Shown here piece by piece: positions 1 through 7,204 of a DNA stretch of 64,000 nucleotides. The translations under genes were made by a program, and so were the position numbers. The notes beneath the pieces are model-generated. The model worked only from the letters and a program-made list of their open reading frames with translations. It was not told the origin of the DNA and ran no database searches. The first letter of the stretch is position 1. Every line of letters begins with the position of its first letter. The DNA lies in NCBI GenBank assembly GCA_958296195.1, contig OY282455.1, forward strand, positions 4,017,809 to 4,081,808. The letters are read 5' to 3'. Origin of the DNA: an uncultured Pseudomonadales bacterium. GTDB lineage: Bacteria; Pseudomonadota; Gammaproteobacteria; Pseudomonadales; Azotimanducaceae.

Positions 1-186
1 GCATTGAAAGGAATCTGCGTCCCGGTCCAATGCCAGCAGTCGGGCTTGGGGGCCGATGCGCTGCAGCAGTTGGCGGCTGTGGCCGCCCTGGCCGAAGGTG
101 GCGTCCACGAAGTTGCCCCCCGCCCCGACCAAGGCGATGCTGCTGACGGCCTCAGGGCAAAGGACTGGAGCGTGGGCGGCGTTCAT
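1..186 (-). CDS. rsmH: 16S rRNA (cytosine-1402-N4)-methyltransferase RsmH, N-terminal part (runs off the window)
   Basis: Reading leftwards from the ATG at 186, the first 62 codons give the RsmH start: HAPVLCPEAV, then VDATFGQGGHSR (SAM-binding glycine loop) and LLALDRD. RsmH methylates C1402 of 16S rRNA in the cytoplasm. The ATG overlaps the mraZ stop as ATGA, the usual translational coupling of the first two genes of the division and cell-wall (dcw) cluster. The rest of the gene and the dcw cluster lie left of the window. Identification is firm from motif and neighbour. Confidence 0.93.
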   Translation of the reverse strand, partial: MNAAHAPVLCPEAVSSIALVGAGGNFVDATFGQGGHSRQLLQRIGPQARLLALDRDADSFQC

Positions 187-665
187 ATGGATAGCCCGCT
201 CAGTTCTTGGATCTCGGAAAGAGGGTCTTCCTCGTTCTCCTCCAAGTCTTTACGGAAGCTCTGCATGGTCTCGTTCCAGTTGGCATCGTCCCAGATCTCG
301 ATCTTTTCGCCCAAGCCGACGAGGCACAGCCTTTTGTCAAGCTCCGCCCATTCGCGCAACTTCGCCGGCAGAAGCAGGCGACCGCTGCCGTCGAGTTCCA
401 AGTTCACTGCTTGGCCAAGCACTATCTGCTGAATTCGCCGCACCGAGGTGCGGCGGTTGGGCAGATTCTCCAATTTGTCTCGCAATTTTTCCCAAACCGG
501 GCGAGGATAGAGGCCCAAGCACGGGTCATACGGGCTTACTGTCACCGTCACCGCCCCCTCGGAAAGGTCGGCGACGATTTCGCGATGGCGAGCCGGCAGC
601 GCCATGCGCCCCTTGGTGTCCAAGGTGGCGCTGGCTATGCCCTGAAATTTGAGCGCATCCGGCAC
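183..665 (-). CDS. mraZ: MraZ, DNA-binding transcriptional regulator of the dcw cluster
   Basis: Two SpoVT/AbrB-like repeats are visible, each with the MraZ signature: ATLDTKGRMALPARHR near the N-terminus and LELDGSGRLLLPAKLREWA about 75 residues later. MraZ represses its own dcw operon by binding repeated TGGGN boxes. The open frame extends to 791, but the extra 42 codons would cover the MraZ boxes and the promoter. The GTG at 665, just downstream of the boxes, gives a 160-residue protein close to the usual 150 or so, and is chosen. No ATG is available in the homologous region. Confidence 0.93.
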   Translation of the reverse strand: MPDALKFQGIASATLDTKGRMALPARHREIVADLSEGAVTVTVSPYDPCLGLYPRPVWEKLRDKLENLPNRRTSVRRIQQIVLGQAVNLELDGSGRLLLPAKLREWAELDKRLCLVGLGEKIEIWDDANWNETMQSFRKDLEENEEDPLSEIQELSGLSI

Positions 666-678
666 AGGAAGCCCTATT

Positions 679-703
679 CCCACATATACCCACTTTTTCC
701 CAC
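679..703 (-). promoter_or_regulatory. Three MraZ binding boxes
   Basis: On the minus strand GTGGG occurs three times with exact 10-bp spacing (plus-strand CCCAC at 679-683, 689-693 and 699-703). This is the repeated TGGGN arrangement bound by MraZ. It lies between the promoter and the mraZ start codon, fitting autorepression of the dcw operon. Confidence 0.85.
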
Positions 704-707
704 CGGC

Positions 708-736
708 ACGGTAAAGAGGGTTTTTCCGCCTGTCAA
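708..736 (-). promoter_or_regulatory. mraZ (dcw) promoter
   Basis: On the minus strand a perfect -35 TTGACA (736-731) is followed after 17 bp by TACCGT (713-708), directly upstream of the MraZ boxes. It shows that the dcw promoter was not damaged by the foreign-looking DNA that begins within the next 200 bp. Confidence 0.75.
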
Positions 737-944
737 GGCGAAAAAGGGAGAAAAACTGGAATGGAATCCGAGGCTTGCTCCCGAATCCCATAGGGGGGAA
801 CTGGCTGGGATTGGTCGCCGAAAGCCTCAGCTCCCATAGAGGGACTTGGGTTGCGGGGTTTTTCCCCGCTCTTTGGCGGACGGGTACACCGCGCCTAGGG
901 GGTTGAGGGCGCGGCTCGATCCCGAACGGCGCCGCAACGCCGCC

Positions 945-2183
945 CTAGCGGCGGTCCAACAGCCTGATGGCGTCGTACAGCGTCTGGGCGCCTACGGCTA
1001 GCTGTTCCTTGGTGGCCCACTCCTCCGCGCAATGGCTGCGCCCGTCCAAGCAGGGAATGAAGATCATGCCAGCTGGGCAGAGCTTCGACATGCAGGCCGC
1101 GTCATGCCCGGCGCCGCTGGCCATGAATTTGTAGCTCGCGCCGCCCTGCCGACAGGCCGCCTCTATGGCCTGCTGAACCCCGGCATCGCAGGCGGCCGCG
1201 GGGGAAAAGCTCACCAAGGCGCTCGAAAACGCTACGCCCAATTGCTCGGAAGCCGCTTTTCCGACTTCGCAAATTTGTTCGACTATGGACTGGGCCACCG
1301 AATCACTGCTGCATCGCACCTCCAGAGTCATGTCAACGCCGCTGGGAACAACATTGGAGGCGTTCGGCTTGACGTCGAGCTTGCCCACCGTGGCCACGAC
1401 ATACTCCGGCCGATCCAGCCATGCCCTGGCTTGTTCGTCGGCAGCCGCCACCGTGCGCGACGCGGCAACCAAGGCGTCCCTGCGGATGGTCATGGGGGTC
1501 GTGCCGGAGTGATCGGCTTGCCCGGAAAACGCCAGATCCATCCGGGTGATGCCCACGATGTCCGTGACCACGCCGATGGACAGGGACTCCTTCTCCAGCA
1601 CCGGCCCCTGCTCGATGTGCAGCTCCACGAAGGCCGCGAACTCCCCGTTTCCCAGCAACGGCCGGTCCAGGGCGGCCGGATCTCCGCCGACTGCGGCAAT
1701 GCCCTCGGCCAGTGTGCCGCCGGCTGGGGATTCGTAGGCCAGCATGGCCGCGGAAAGGTCGCCGGTAAGCGCCCGGCTGCCCACCCGTGACAGGCCGTAT
1801 TCGCTGGGCTCCTCCGCTAGGAAATCGATGACGTCGAAGTCACGCCGAAGCCGCACCCCTTGGTCTTGATAGGTGTGCGCCACTTCAAGGGCGGCGAGGA
1901 CTCCGGCGATGCCGTCAAAACGGCCGCCGGACGGCACGGTGTCGGTATGGGACCCGGAGCCCAGCCTAGGCAGGCCGCTGTCCTCGCCGGGAAGGCGGCC
2001 AATCAGGTTGCCGCCGGCATCCACGCTGACCGCCAAGCCCGCTGCAAGGAATTGTTCACGCAACCACTGCCGGCCCTGCCGATGCAGAGAACTGAAGGAG
2101 CGGCGGGTGTAGGGGCTGCCTGGGTCCGTCAGTGCGCCAAGCGCTTCAAGGCGCCGCCACAACCGCTCCGCGTTGACGTTCAT
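945..2183 (-). CDS. Zn-dependent N-carbamoyl-L-amino-acid hydrolase / allantoate amidohydrolase family (M20)
   Basis: A 412-residue M20-family amidohydrolase. Metal ligands are visible in order: GSHTDTVPSGG (His near 79), the FDG Asp near 90, FLAEEPS (Glu-Glu near 125), ELHIEQGP (His near 189) and RSHCAEEW near the C-terminus (His about 384). DHSGTTPM near 224 is the typical dimer/substrate-binding loop. The family removes the carbamoyl group from N-carbamoyl amino acids, or hydrolyses allantoate or ureidoglycine-type ureides, in the cytoplasm. It starts 12 bp after the hydantoinase-type gene, the classic pair in which one enzyme opens a cyclic ureide and this one cleaves the product. The exact ureide cannot be told from sequence. 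Confidence 0.88.
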   Translation of the reverse strand: MNVNAERLWRRLEALGALTDPGSPYTRRSFSSLHRQGRQWLREQFLAAGLAVSVDAGGNLIGRLPGEDSGLPRLGSGSHTDTVPSGGRFDGIAGVLAALEVAHTYQDQGVRLRRDFDVIDFLAEEPSEYGLSRVGSRALTGDLSAAMLAYESPAGGTLAEGIAAVGGDPAALDRPLLGNGEFAAFVELHIEQGPVLEKESLSIGVVTDIVGITRMDLAFSGQADHSGTTPMTIRRDALVAASRTVAAADEQARAWLDRPEYVVATVGKLDVKPNASNVVPSGVDMTLEVRCSSDSVAQSIVEQICEVGKAASEQLGVAFSSALVSFSPAAACDAGVQQAIEAACRQGGASYKFMASGAGHDAACMSKLCPAGMIFIPCLDGRSHCAEEWATKEQLAVGAQTLYDAIRLLDRR

Positions 2184-2195
2184 CGGCCCACGGAG

Positions 2196-3545
2196 TCAAG
2201 CAACCGGACGAACGAACTGGCCGAAGCCGGCGTCGGCCAGAACGGACGAGCCATCCCAGACCTGTCGTCCGCGAACGAAGGTCGCCGTGACTTGGCCGGC
2301 CATCTCCCTGCCGTGGTAGGGGCTCCACTCCGTCGCTCCTTCGGAGCGGGCTTCATCGTAGATGGCCGGTTCCGGGCTGAGCACGGCGAAGTCCGCGTCG
2401 CTGCCCACGGCGATGACGCCCTTCTGGGGATGGAGGCAAAAGTGCCGCGCAACGTTCTCCGCCAAGAGCTTGGCCACCACCTCGATGCCGAGGCCGCGCG
2501 CCATGCAGCCGGTGTAGAAGGCCGGCAGCAGGGTTTGCAGGCCCGGCATACCGGAGGCGTTGGTCAGAAATTCGTTCTTCGACTTGCGGTCGATGCTCCA
2601 AGCGACATGGTCGGATGAAACGAAGTCCACATGGCCTTGCGCCACCCGACGCCAAAGATTCTCCCGCTCCGGCAACGGGCGGATGGGCGGGCCTTGCTTG
2701 ATTTTGGCGCCCAATACCTCCATGTCCTCCTCGGAGAAAAACAGGTACTGCACGCAAGTCTCGATGCTGGCCTTGTAACCCAATGCCTTGAAGGATTCGC
2801 AGATCTCGAACCCTCGGTCCAAGGAGCAATGCACCACATGGGCGCGGCAGCCGCTGGTCACGCCGATTTCATAGACTTCATTGATGGCGAGGGTCTCGGA
2901 TATCGGTGGGCGCGTTTCGCCGTAGGTCTGGTAGGAGTTGCGGCCGGCGGCGTTGGCGAGCGCAATTTCGTGGTCTATCACCTCTTGGTTCTCGTTGTGG
3001 ATGCCGCAGGCGAGGCCGGTGGGGGCCACGATGCTGAAAGCCTCCAGCAAGTCATAGGGGGCGATGCGGGCGAAGCGGGTGGGGCTGGTCTCGTAGGTGG
3101 ACATCTTGAAGGCGCAGGCGCCGGCGTCGATCATCGGCAAGATCTCGTGCATGCCGCCGGTTTTGGCGATGGTGGCGTAAAGCGCCACATCCACGCAGGA
3201 CTCCCGTTCCACCACGGCGACTTTTTCCTCAAACAGCGCCTGGCTGATGACGGGCTGTGGGTCGTCGTAGGGCATGTCCACCATGGTGGTGACGCCACCG
3301 GCTGCCGCAGCTCGGCTGGCCAAGCCGATGCCCTCGCGGTTCGCTTGGCTGCCGGTGTGGACTTGGCCATCGACGATGCCCGGCAGCACCCATTGGCCGG
3401 CGGCGTCAAACAGTTCGCCGCCGTAAGCGGAGGAATCGGCCTGGATTGCGCCGATCTTGCCGCCGGAGACCACAACCAAGCCATCCGTTAGCACCCCGGT
3501 GGGCGTGACAATGTTGCCGCGAACGGCGAATTCTGAGGGTTGCAT
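2196..3545 (-). CDS. Cyclic amidohydrolase: hydantoinase / allantoinase / dihydroorotase-like
   Basis: A 449-residue TIM-barrel amidohydrolase. The first metal motif reads PGIVDGQVH, with Gln in the place of the first His of HxH; as I recall, some proteobacterial dihydroorotases have the same QVH form. FKMSTYE near 155 holds the Lys expected to be carboxylated, HVVHCS and IHNENQ give further ligands, and SSDHVAW near 310 gives the catalytic Asp. GGVTTMVDMPY is typical of the allantoinase/hydantoinase branch. ATG 3545 is preceded by GGAGGTGACCG, a strong ribosome-binding site. It opens cyclic ureides and feeds the downstream hydrolase gene. Substrate unresolved; a true pyrimidine dihydroorotase is unlikely in this context. 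Confidence 0.85.
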   Translation of the reverse strand: MQPSEFAVRGNIVTPTGVLTDGLVVVSGGKIGAIQADSSAYGGELFDAAGQWVLPGIVDGQVHTGSQANREGIGLASRAAAAGGVTTMVDMPYDDPQPVISQALFEEKVAVVERESCVDVALYATIAKTGGMHEILPMIDAGACAFKMSTYETSPTRFARIAPYDLLEAFSIVAPTGLACGIHNENQEVIDHEIALANAAGRNSYQTYGETRPPISETLAINEVYEIGVTSGCRAHVVHCSLDRGFEICESFKALGYKASIETCVQYLFFSEEDMEVLGAKIKQGPPIRPLPERENLWRRVAQGHVDFVSSDHVAWSIDRKSKNEFLTNASGMPGLQTLLPAFYTGCMARGLGIEVVAKLLAENVARHFCLHPQKGVIAVGSDADFAVLSPEPAIYDEARSEGATEWSPYHGREMAGQVTATFVRGRQVWDGSSVLADAGFGQFVRPVA

Positions 3546-3673
3546 CGGTCACCTCCGTCCTGAACGGCTAGCCTCAACCTGAACGACTCGCCGATTTCAA
3601 TCTTAGTGGCCTTGGCGCCGAACTTCCATACGTTCGGCTAGGGGCCAAGGGGCAGCGTTGGGAATCCTCAAAA

Positions 3674-3712
3674 ATTGATAACTAACTTATATAATAATGT
3701 TATGCTTCCACT
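3674..3712. promoter_or_regulatory. 13-bp repeat site A, between the ureidase operon and the SDR operon
   Basis: Three successive 13-bp units: ATTGATAACTAAC (3674), TTATATAATAATG (3687) and a diverged TTATGCTTCCACT (3700). The central unit fits TTATNTAATNNAC, seen at four other intergenic sites here. TTGATA (3675-3680) and TGTTAT (3698-3703) are 17 bp apart and would make a plus-strand promoter for the SDR gene with the central unit in its spacer. It lies about 130 bp from the divergent amidohydrolase start. An operator role is inference. Confidence 0.6.
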
Positions 3713-3757
3713 TGTGAAGCCGTCAAGGTTTCAGAGCAAGCGACAGGGCAGCCATGA

Positions 3758-4549
3758 ATGCCAGCACACCTGAATGACATGCTCGTCAACCTGCAAAACA
3801 AGGTGGTCCTTGTAACCGGTGCTGGAAGAGGCATCGGCGCCGGCATCGCCCGGGTTTTCGCGGCGGCAGGGGCGACCACGGCAGTGGTCACCAAAACGGC
3901 GGCCCATGGCCGGGAGACCGTTAACGGCATCAGGGCTTGCGGCGGCTTGGCGTCGTTGGTCGAAGCGGATATCGGGCATCGCGCACAGGCGGAGCGGGCG
4001 GTGGCGGAAACGGTTGAGCGGCACGGTCACCTGGACATCCTCATCCACAACGCCGGGATCTGCCCCGCCCATCCCATAGAGGAATTGCCGGACGCCGCCT
4101 TGGACGAGACGCTGAACGTCAACCTCAAAGCCGCCTTCTGGTTGGTTCAAGCCGCCCTGCCTCACCTGCGCAAGGCCGGCGGCGCCCGCATCCTATGCAC
4201 TTCGTCGGTGACCGGCCCCAAGGTTGCGGCCCCCGGCCTAGCCCACTACGCGGCCAGCAAGGCTGGATTGAACGGTTTCATCAAGACCGCGGCCCTGGAG
4301 TTCGCCAAGGACAACATCACCGTGAACGGCGTGGAGCCCGGATACGTCATGACGCCGGCCATGGCCGCCTACGGAGACGAAACAGTCAAGGCGATGGCGG
4401 CGCTCATTCCCATGCAGGCGTTCGGGGAGCCGGCGGACGTGGCCAACGCCATGCTGTTTCTGGCCTCCGACGCGGCGGCCTACATCACCGGCCAAACCCT
4501 CGTCGTTGATGGCGGTGCAACGCTGCCGGAAAGCCACGCGCTTCGGTAG
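3758..4549 (+). CDS. Short-chain dehydrogenase/reductase (SDR)
   Basis: A classical SDR of about 263 residues. It has the dinucleotide loop VLVTGAGRGIGAG, the NAG motif (ILIHNAGIC), the catalytic Ser in CTSSVTG, the YxxxK motif in HYAASKAG, and PGYVMTP after the active site, with GQTLVVDGG near the end. It oxidises or reduces an alcohol/ketone with NAD(P) in the cytoplasm. ATG 3758 is the longest plausible start; ATG 3779 also fits. It is first in a plus-strand run with the VOC and FAD genes, downstream of site A. Substrate unknown. Confidence 0.88.
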   Translation: MPAHLNDMLVNLQNKVVLVTGAGRGIGAGIARVFAAAGATTAVVTKTAAHGRETVNGIRACGGLASLVEADIGHRAQAERAVAETVERHGHLDILIHNAGICPAHPIEELPDAALDETLNVNLKAAFWLVQAALPHLRKAGGARILCTSSVTGPKVAAPGLAHYAASKAGLNGFIKTAALEFAKDNITVNGVEPGYVMTPAMAAYGDETVKAMAALIPMQAFGEPADVANAMLFLASDAAAYITGQTLVVDGGATLPESHALR

Positions 4550-4605
4550 CGATTCGATTTCTCCGCGGAAAAGCGGCAAGGGTTTTGCTGAAGGAGGCAA
4601 AGACA

Positions 4606-5487
4606 ATGCAAAAGAAGACTTTTCATACGGGTCCAAATGGAAGGGCCGGATGGCAATGCCTATGCGCATTCGCCGCCGCCCTCTCCGGGTTGTTCGCCGC
4701 GGCCGGCGCCAATGCGGCGAATGTTGCCGACGGGGCAGCTGTTCAGGAAATTGGCTGGGTCGGCGTCACCCAAACGGACATGGCGAAGTCGGAGCGCTTT
4801 TTTGGAGAACTGCTGGAGTTGGACGAATACGGCCGAATGGACGATTTGGGGCTTGTCATCTACCAACTTCCGTCTGGGCAGATATTCGAGCTGATAGCGG
4901 AGCAGGCACCAGACTCCGAAATGTACAGGCGTCCTTTGTTGGGATTCTTGGTGGAGGACGCGGAGCAGGCCAAAAAGACGATGGAAGGCAGGGGGTTGAC
5001 GTTTTCGTCCGACCTCATAAGGGTGCCGGGTTCGGCTTGGGCGTTTTTTCAGGATCCGAACGGATACGCTCATGAAATCGTGCAGAACCCCGAACGCCGC
5101 CTTTTCGATCAATCGGGCAAGCAGTTGCAAATCAAAGGCATCGGCGCCGTGGCCATACCCGCTGAGGACCGCCAGACCACGGCGGAGTTTTTCAGGAAGT
5201 TCCTTGCTTTGACGGCCAAGCCAATGGCCGAGGATGCGCCCTTCACCCTGTTTGAGTTCCGCACCGGAAATTTCTTCGAGGTGCGCGACGCGGACCAGGC
5301 CAAGACCAAGGACTACCCTTTGATCGCCTTTGAGGTTGACGACCTTAAGGCGGCGCGACGCCTCCTTCTGCAACGCGGCCTCAGCGTTTCGGAAATCACC
5401 GGCACGCCGGCGGCCCAATGGTTCTCTCTGGACGGGCCGGATGACGTGCTCTACGAAATCATATCCATTGACCGAAGCAAACTTTAA
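4606..5487 (+). CDS. Exported two-domain VOC (glyoxalase/extradiol-dioxygenase fold) protein
   Basis: ATG 4606 follows AAGGAGG at good spacing, giving 293 residues. The start is a Sec signal peptide: basic MQKKTFHTG, a hydrophobic stretch and a likely cleavage after GANA. Two VOC modules follow: IGWVGVTQTDMAKSERFF to HEIVQNPE, then IKGIGAVAIPAEDRQTTAEFF to LYEIISID. Each has the beta-alpha-beta-beta-beta pattern with a C-terminal Glu. VOC proteins are lyases, dioxygenases, isomerases or ligand binders, usually metal-dependent. An exported VOC protein is uncommon and suggests periplasmic work on the same substrate as the neighbours. Metal ligands are not assigned with confidence. Confidence 0.78.
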   Translation: MQKKTFHTGPNGRAGWQCLCAFAAALSGLFAAAGANAANVADGAAVQEIGWVGVTQTDMAKSERFFGELLELDEYGRMDDLGLVIYQLPSGQIFELIAEQAPDSEMYRRPLLGFLVEDAEQAKKTMEGRGLTFSSDLIRVPGSAWAFFQDPNGYAHEIVQNPERRLFDQSGKQLQIKGIGAVAIPAEDRQTTAEFFRKFLALTAKPMAEDAPFTLFEFRTGNFFEVRDADQAKTKDYPLIAFEVDDLKAARRLLLQRGLSVSEITGTPAAQWFSLDGPDDVLYEIISIDRSKL

Positions 5488-5569
5488 GGCCGATTTCCCT
5501 GTTTCTCCGATGTTTCGGGTTGGTTGATGCAACAAGGCCGAGACCATTTCAACAAGATAGGAGTTGGTG

Positions 5570-7156
5570 ATGAGCGATAAGCAGTCTTCCCCCAACGGGC
5601 CGAGCGTACTCGGCCAAAGCGGCTTTCTGGCCGGCAAGCCGGACAGAATGAAACCCCTGCTAAAGGCGCATCATGTCGATGGCTACGACTATGAATTCCC
5701 CCTCGAGGACATCTGCGCGGTCACCTTGGACGGCGGTGACGTCACCATACCCAGGGCCGTTTTGCAGGAAATCCGCGGCCTGCTGATCGGCTCCCTGCTG
5801 GTGCCGGGCACCGCCCGCTACGAAACGGTGCGCAAGTGCTGGAACGCCGCTTGGAACCGACGGCCGGGGGTCATCATTCAGATTCACGGGCAGATGGACG
5901 CGGAAATCGCCGTCAACTTCGCCCGCGAGTACAACCTGCTGACCACCATCCGCGGCGGCGGGCACAGCATGATGGGGGAATCCGTGTCCGACGGCGGCCT
6001 GATGATCGACTGCTCCCTGCTGAACAGTTGCCGGGTGGACCCCTACTCGCAAACGGCGAATCTCGGCTCCGGCGGCCTGCTGGGGGACCTTTACGCGGAA
6101 ACCCAGCACTACGGCCTGATCGTGCCGGCGGGGATGGTGTCCGACACCGGCGCCGCCGGGCTGACGCTGATGGGCGGCAACGGCCGCCTCACCAGAATGT
6201 TCGGCATGGCCTGCGACAACGTGAAGTCCTTCGACATCGTCACCGCCGACGGCAAGTTCCGCAAGGCCAGCAGCGAACACAACCCCGATCTGTACTGGGG
6301 GCTGCGCGGCGGCGGCGGCAACTTCGGGGTGGTGACCAACTTCGAATACTATTGTCATCCGCTGGATCCGACCGTGCTGGAAGGCTCCATCGTCTGGCCC
6401 TACAAGAGCGCCAAGTTCGCCAAGGAGGCGTGCGAACTGTATCGGGACATACAGGCGGAGATGCCGGACGAGATGTCCCCCTACCTCATCATCTCCAATC
6501 AGGAGGAAGGTCCCGGCCGGCTGGTGAACCTGAACCTGCTCTACGCCGGTCCACCAAGCGAGGGCGAGAAGCTGATCGAGCAGCACCGCGCCTTGCAGGC
6601 GTTCATGCGGCAGCATCCGCCGATGATGAACGACATCGGGCCTAGGCCCTACCTGCTGACGCAGAACAAAAACGACGGCTTCGCGCCGCACGGCTCCTTG
6701 GTGTTCGCCAAGCTGGTCTATTCCAACGACCTCTCCCCGGCGGCCATGGACGACATCGTGGCGCAGTTTGAGCATGCGCCGACCAATTGCCACTGGGTGC
6801 TGGAAGGTTTCGGCCGCGAAATGGTGCGCAAGGGGGAGGATTTCAACGCCTACGCGCAGCGGGTGGAGCATGTCTATGAGGCGGCCGGCATCGCCAAAAC
6901 GCTGGACCACTACGAGCAAAACCGGGAGTGGGTGCTGCAGGCCATTGGCGCGGTGGTGCCGCACTCCACTTCGGAGAAGGAGGCACCCCAGTACGCCTTC
7001 AACAACTCCCACGAAGACGTGGAGTCCTTCCACCCGGATGACTTCGGGCGCTTCATCTACCGGGGGAACTACGAGCGGCTGGTGGAGATCAAGACCAAGT
7101 ACGACCCGAAAAACATGTTTCGCTACAACGACAACGTTAAGCCCAAGGCAGGCTGA
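5570..7156 (+). CDS. FAD-linked oxidase, berberine-bridge-enzyme-like
   Basis: A vanillyl-alcohol-oxidase-fold flavoenzyme of about 528 residues. The FAD-binding half shows IRGGGHSMMGESVSDGG, where the His is the usual covalent FAD attachment site, and YWGLRGGGGNFGVVTNF. The C-terminal BBE motif is NYERLVEIKTKYDPKNMF. The second (Cys) FAD link of plant BBEs is replaced by DTGAAGLTLMGG, so a single covalent link is expected. ATG 5570 has GATAGGAG upstream. No Sec or Tat signal is seen, unlike its paralogue at 32.9-34.4 kb. Such enzymes oxidise alcohols, sugars or amines with O2. It is last of the SDR-VOC-FAD run and convergent with the ThDP gene. Confidence 0.87.
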   Translation: MSDKQSSPNGPSVLGQSGFLAGKPDRMKPLLKAHHVDGYDYEFPLEDICAVTLDGGDVTIPRAVLQEIRGLLIGSLLVPGTARYETVRKCWNAAWNRRPGVIIQIHGQMDAEIAVNFAREYNLLTTIRGGGHSMMGESVSDGGLMIDCSLLNSCRVDPYSQTANLGSGGLLGDLYAETQHYGLIVPAGMVSDTGAAGLTLMGGNGRLTRMFGMACDNVKSFDIVTADGKFRKASSEHNPDLYWGLRGGGGNFGVVTNFEYYCHPLDPTVLEGSIVWPYKSAKFAKEACELYRDIQAEMPDEMSPYLIISNQEEGPGRLVNLNLLYAGPPSEGEKLIEQHRALQAFMRQHPPMMNDIGPRPYLLTQNKNDGFAPHGSLVFAKLVYSNDLSPAAMDDIVAQFEHAPTNCHWVLEGFGREMVRKGEDFNAYAQRVEHVYEAAGIAKTLDHYEQNREWVLQAIGAVVPHSTSEKEAPQYAFNNSHEDVESFHPDDFGRFIYRGNYERLVEIKTKYDPKNMFRYNDNVKPKAG

Positions 7157-7168
7157 TCCTGCCCGGAA

Positions 7169-7194
7169 CGGGGCTGGCGGTTTCGTCAGCCCCG
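7169..7194. terminator. Bidirectional hairpin between convergent genes
   Basis: The inverted repeat CGGGGCTG (7169-7176) and CAGCCCCG (7187-7194), with a 10-nt loop, sits in the 48-bp gap between the convergent FAD oxidase and ThDP genes. It has no U-tract on either side, so this is a position-plus-stem call. Confidence 0.5.
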
Positions 7195-7204
7195 CCCTTG
7201 CCGG

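Noticed and set aside
853-869. GCGGGG-TTTTT-CCCCGC hairpin downstream of the carbamoylase gene as a terminator
   Set aside because: Short stem with no T-run on the side needed for the leftward transcript.
791-944. Duplicate of the rnpB 3' end or another attachment site at the left border
   Set aside because: I compared the rnpB terminal sequence with this gap by eye and found no convincing match; no integrase is present in the window.
5660-7033. 457-codon minus-strand frame opposite the FAD oxidase
   Set aside because: Antisense to a gene with intact FAD and BBE motifs; low-complexity His/Gly/Val-rich translation.
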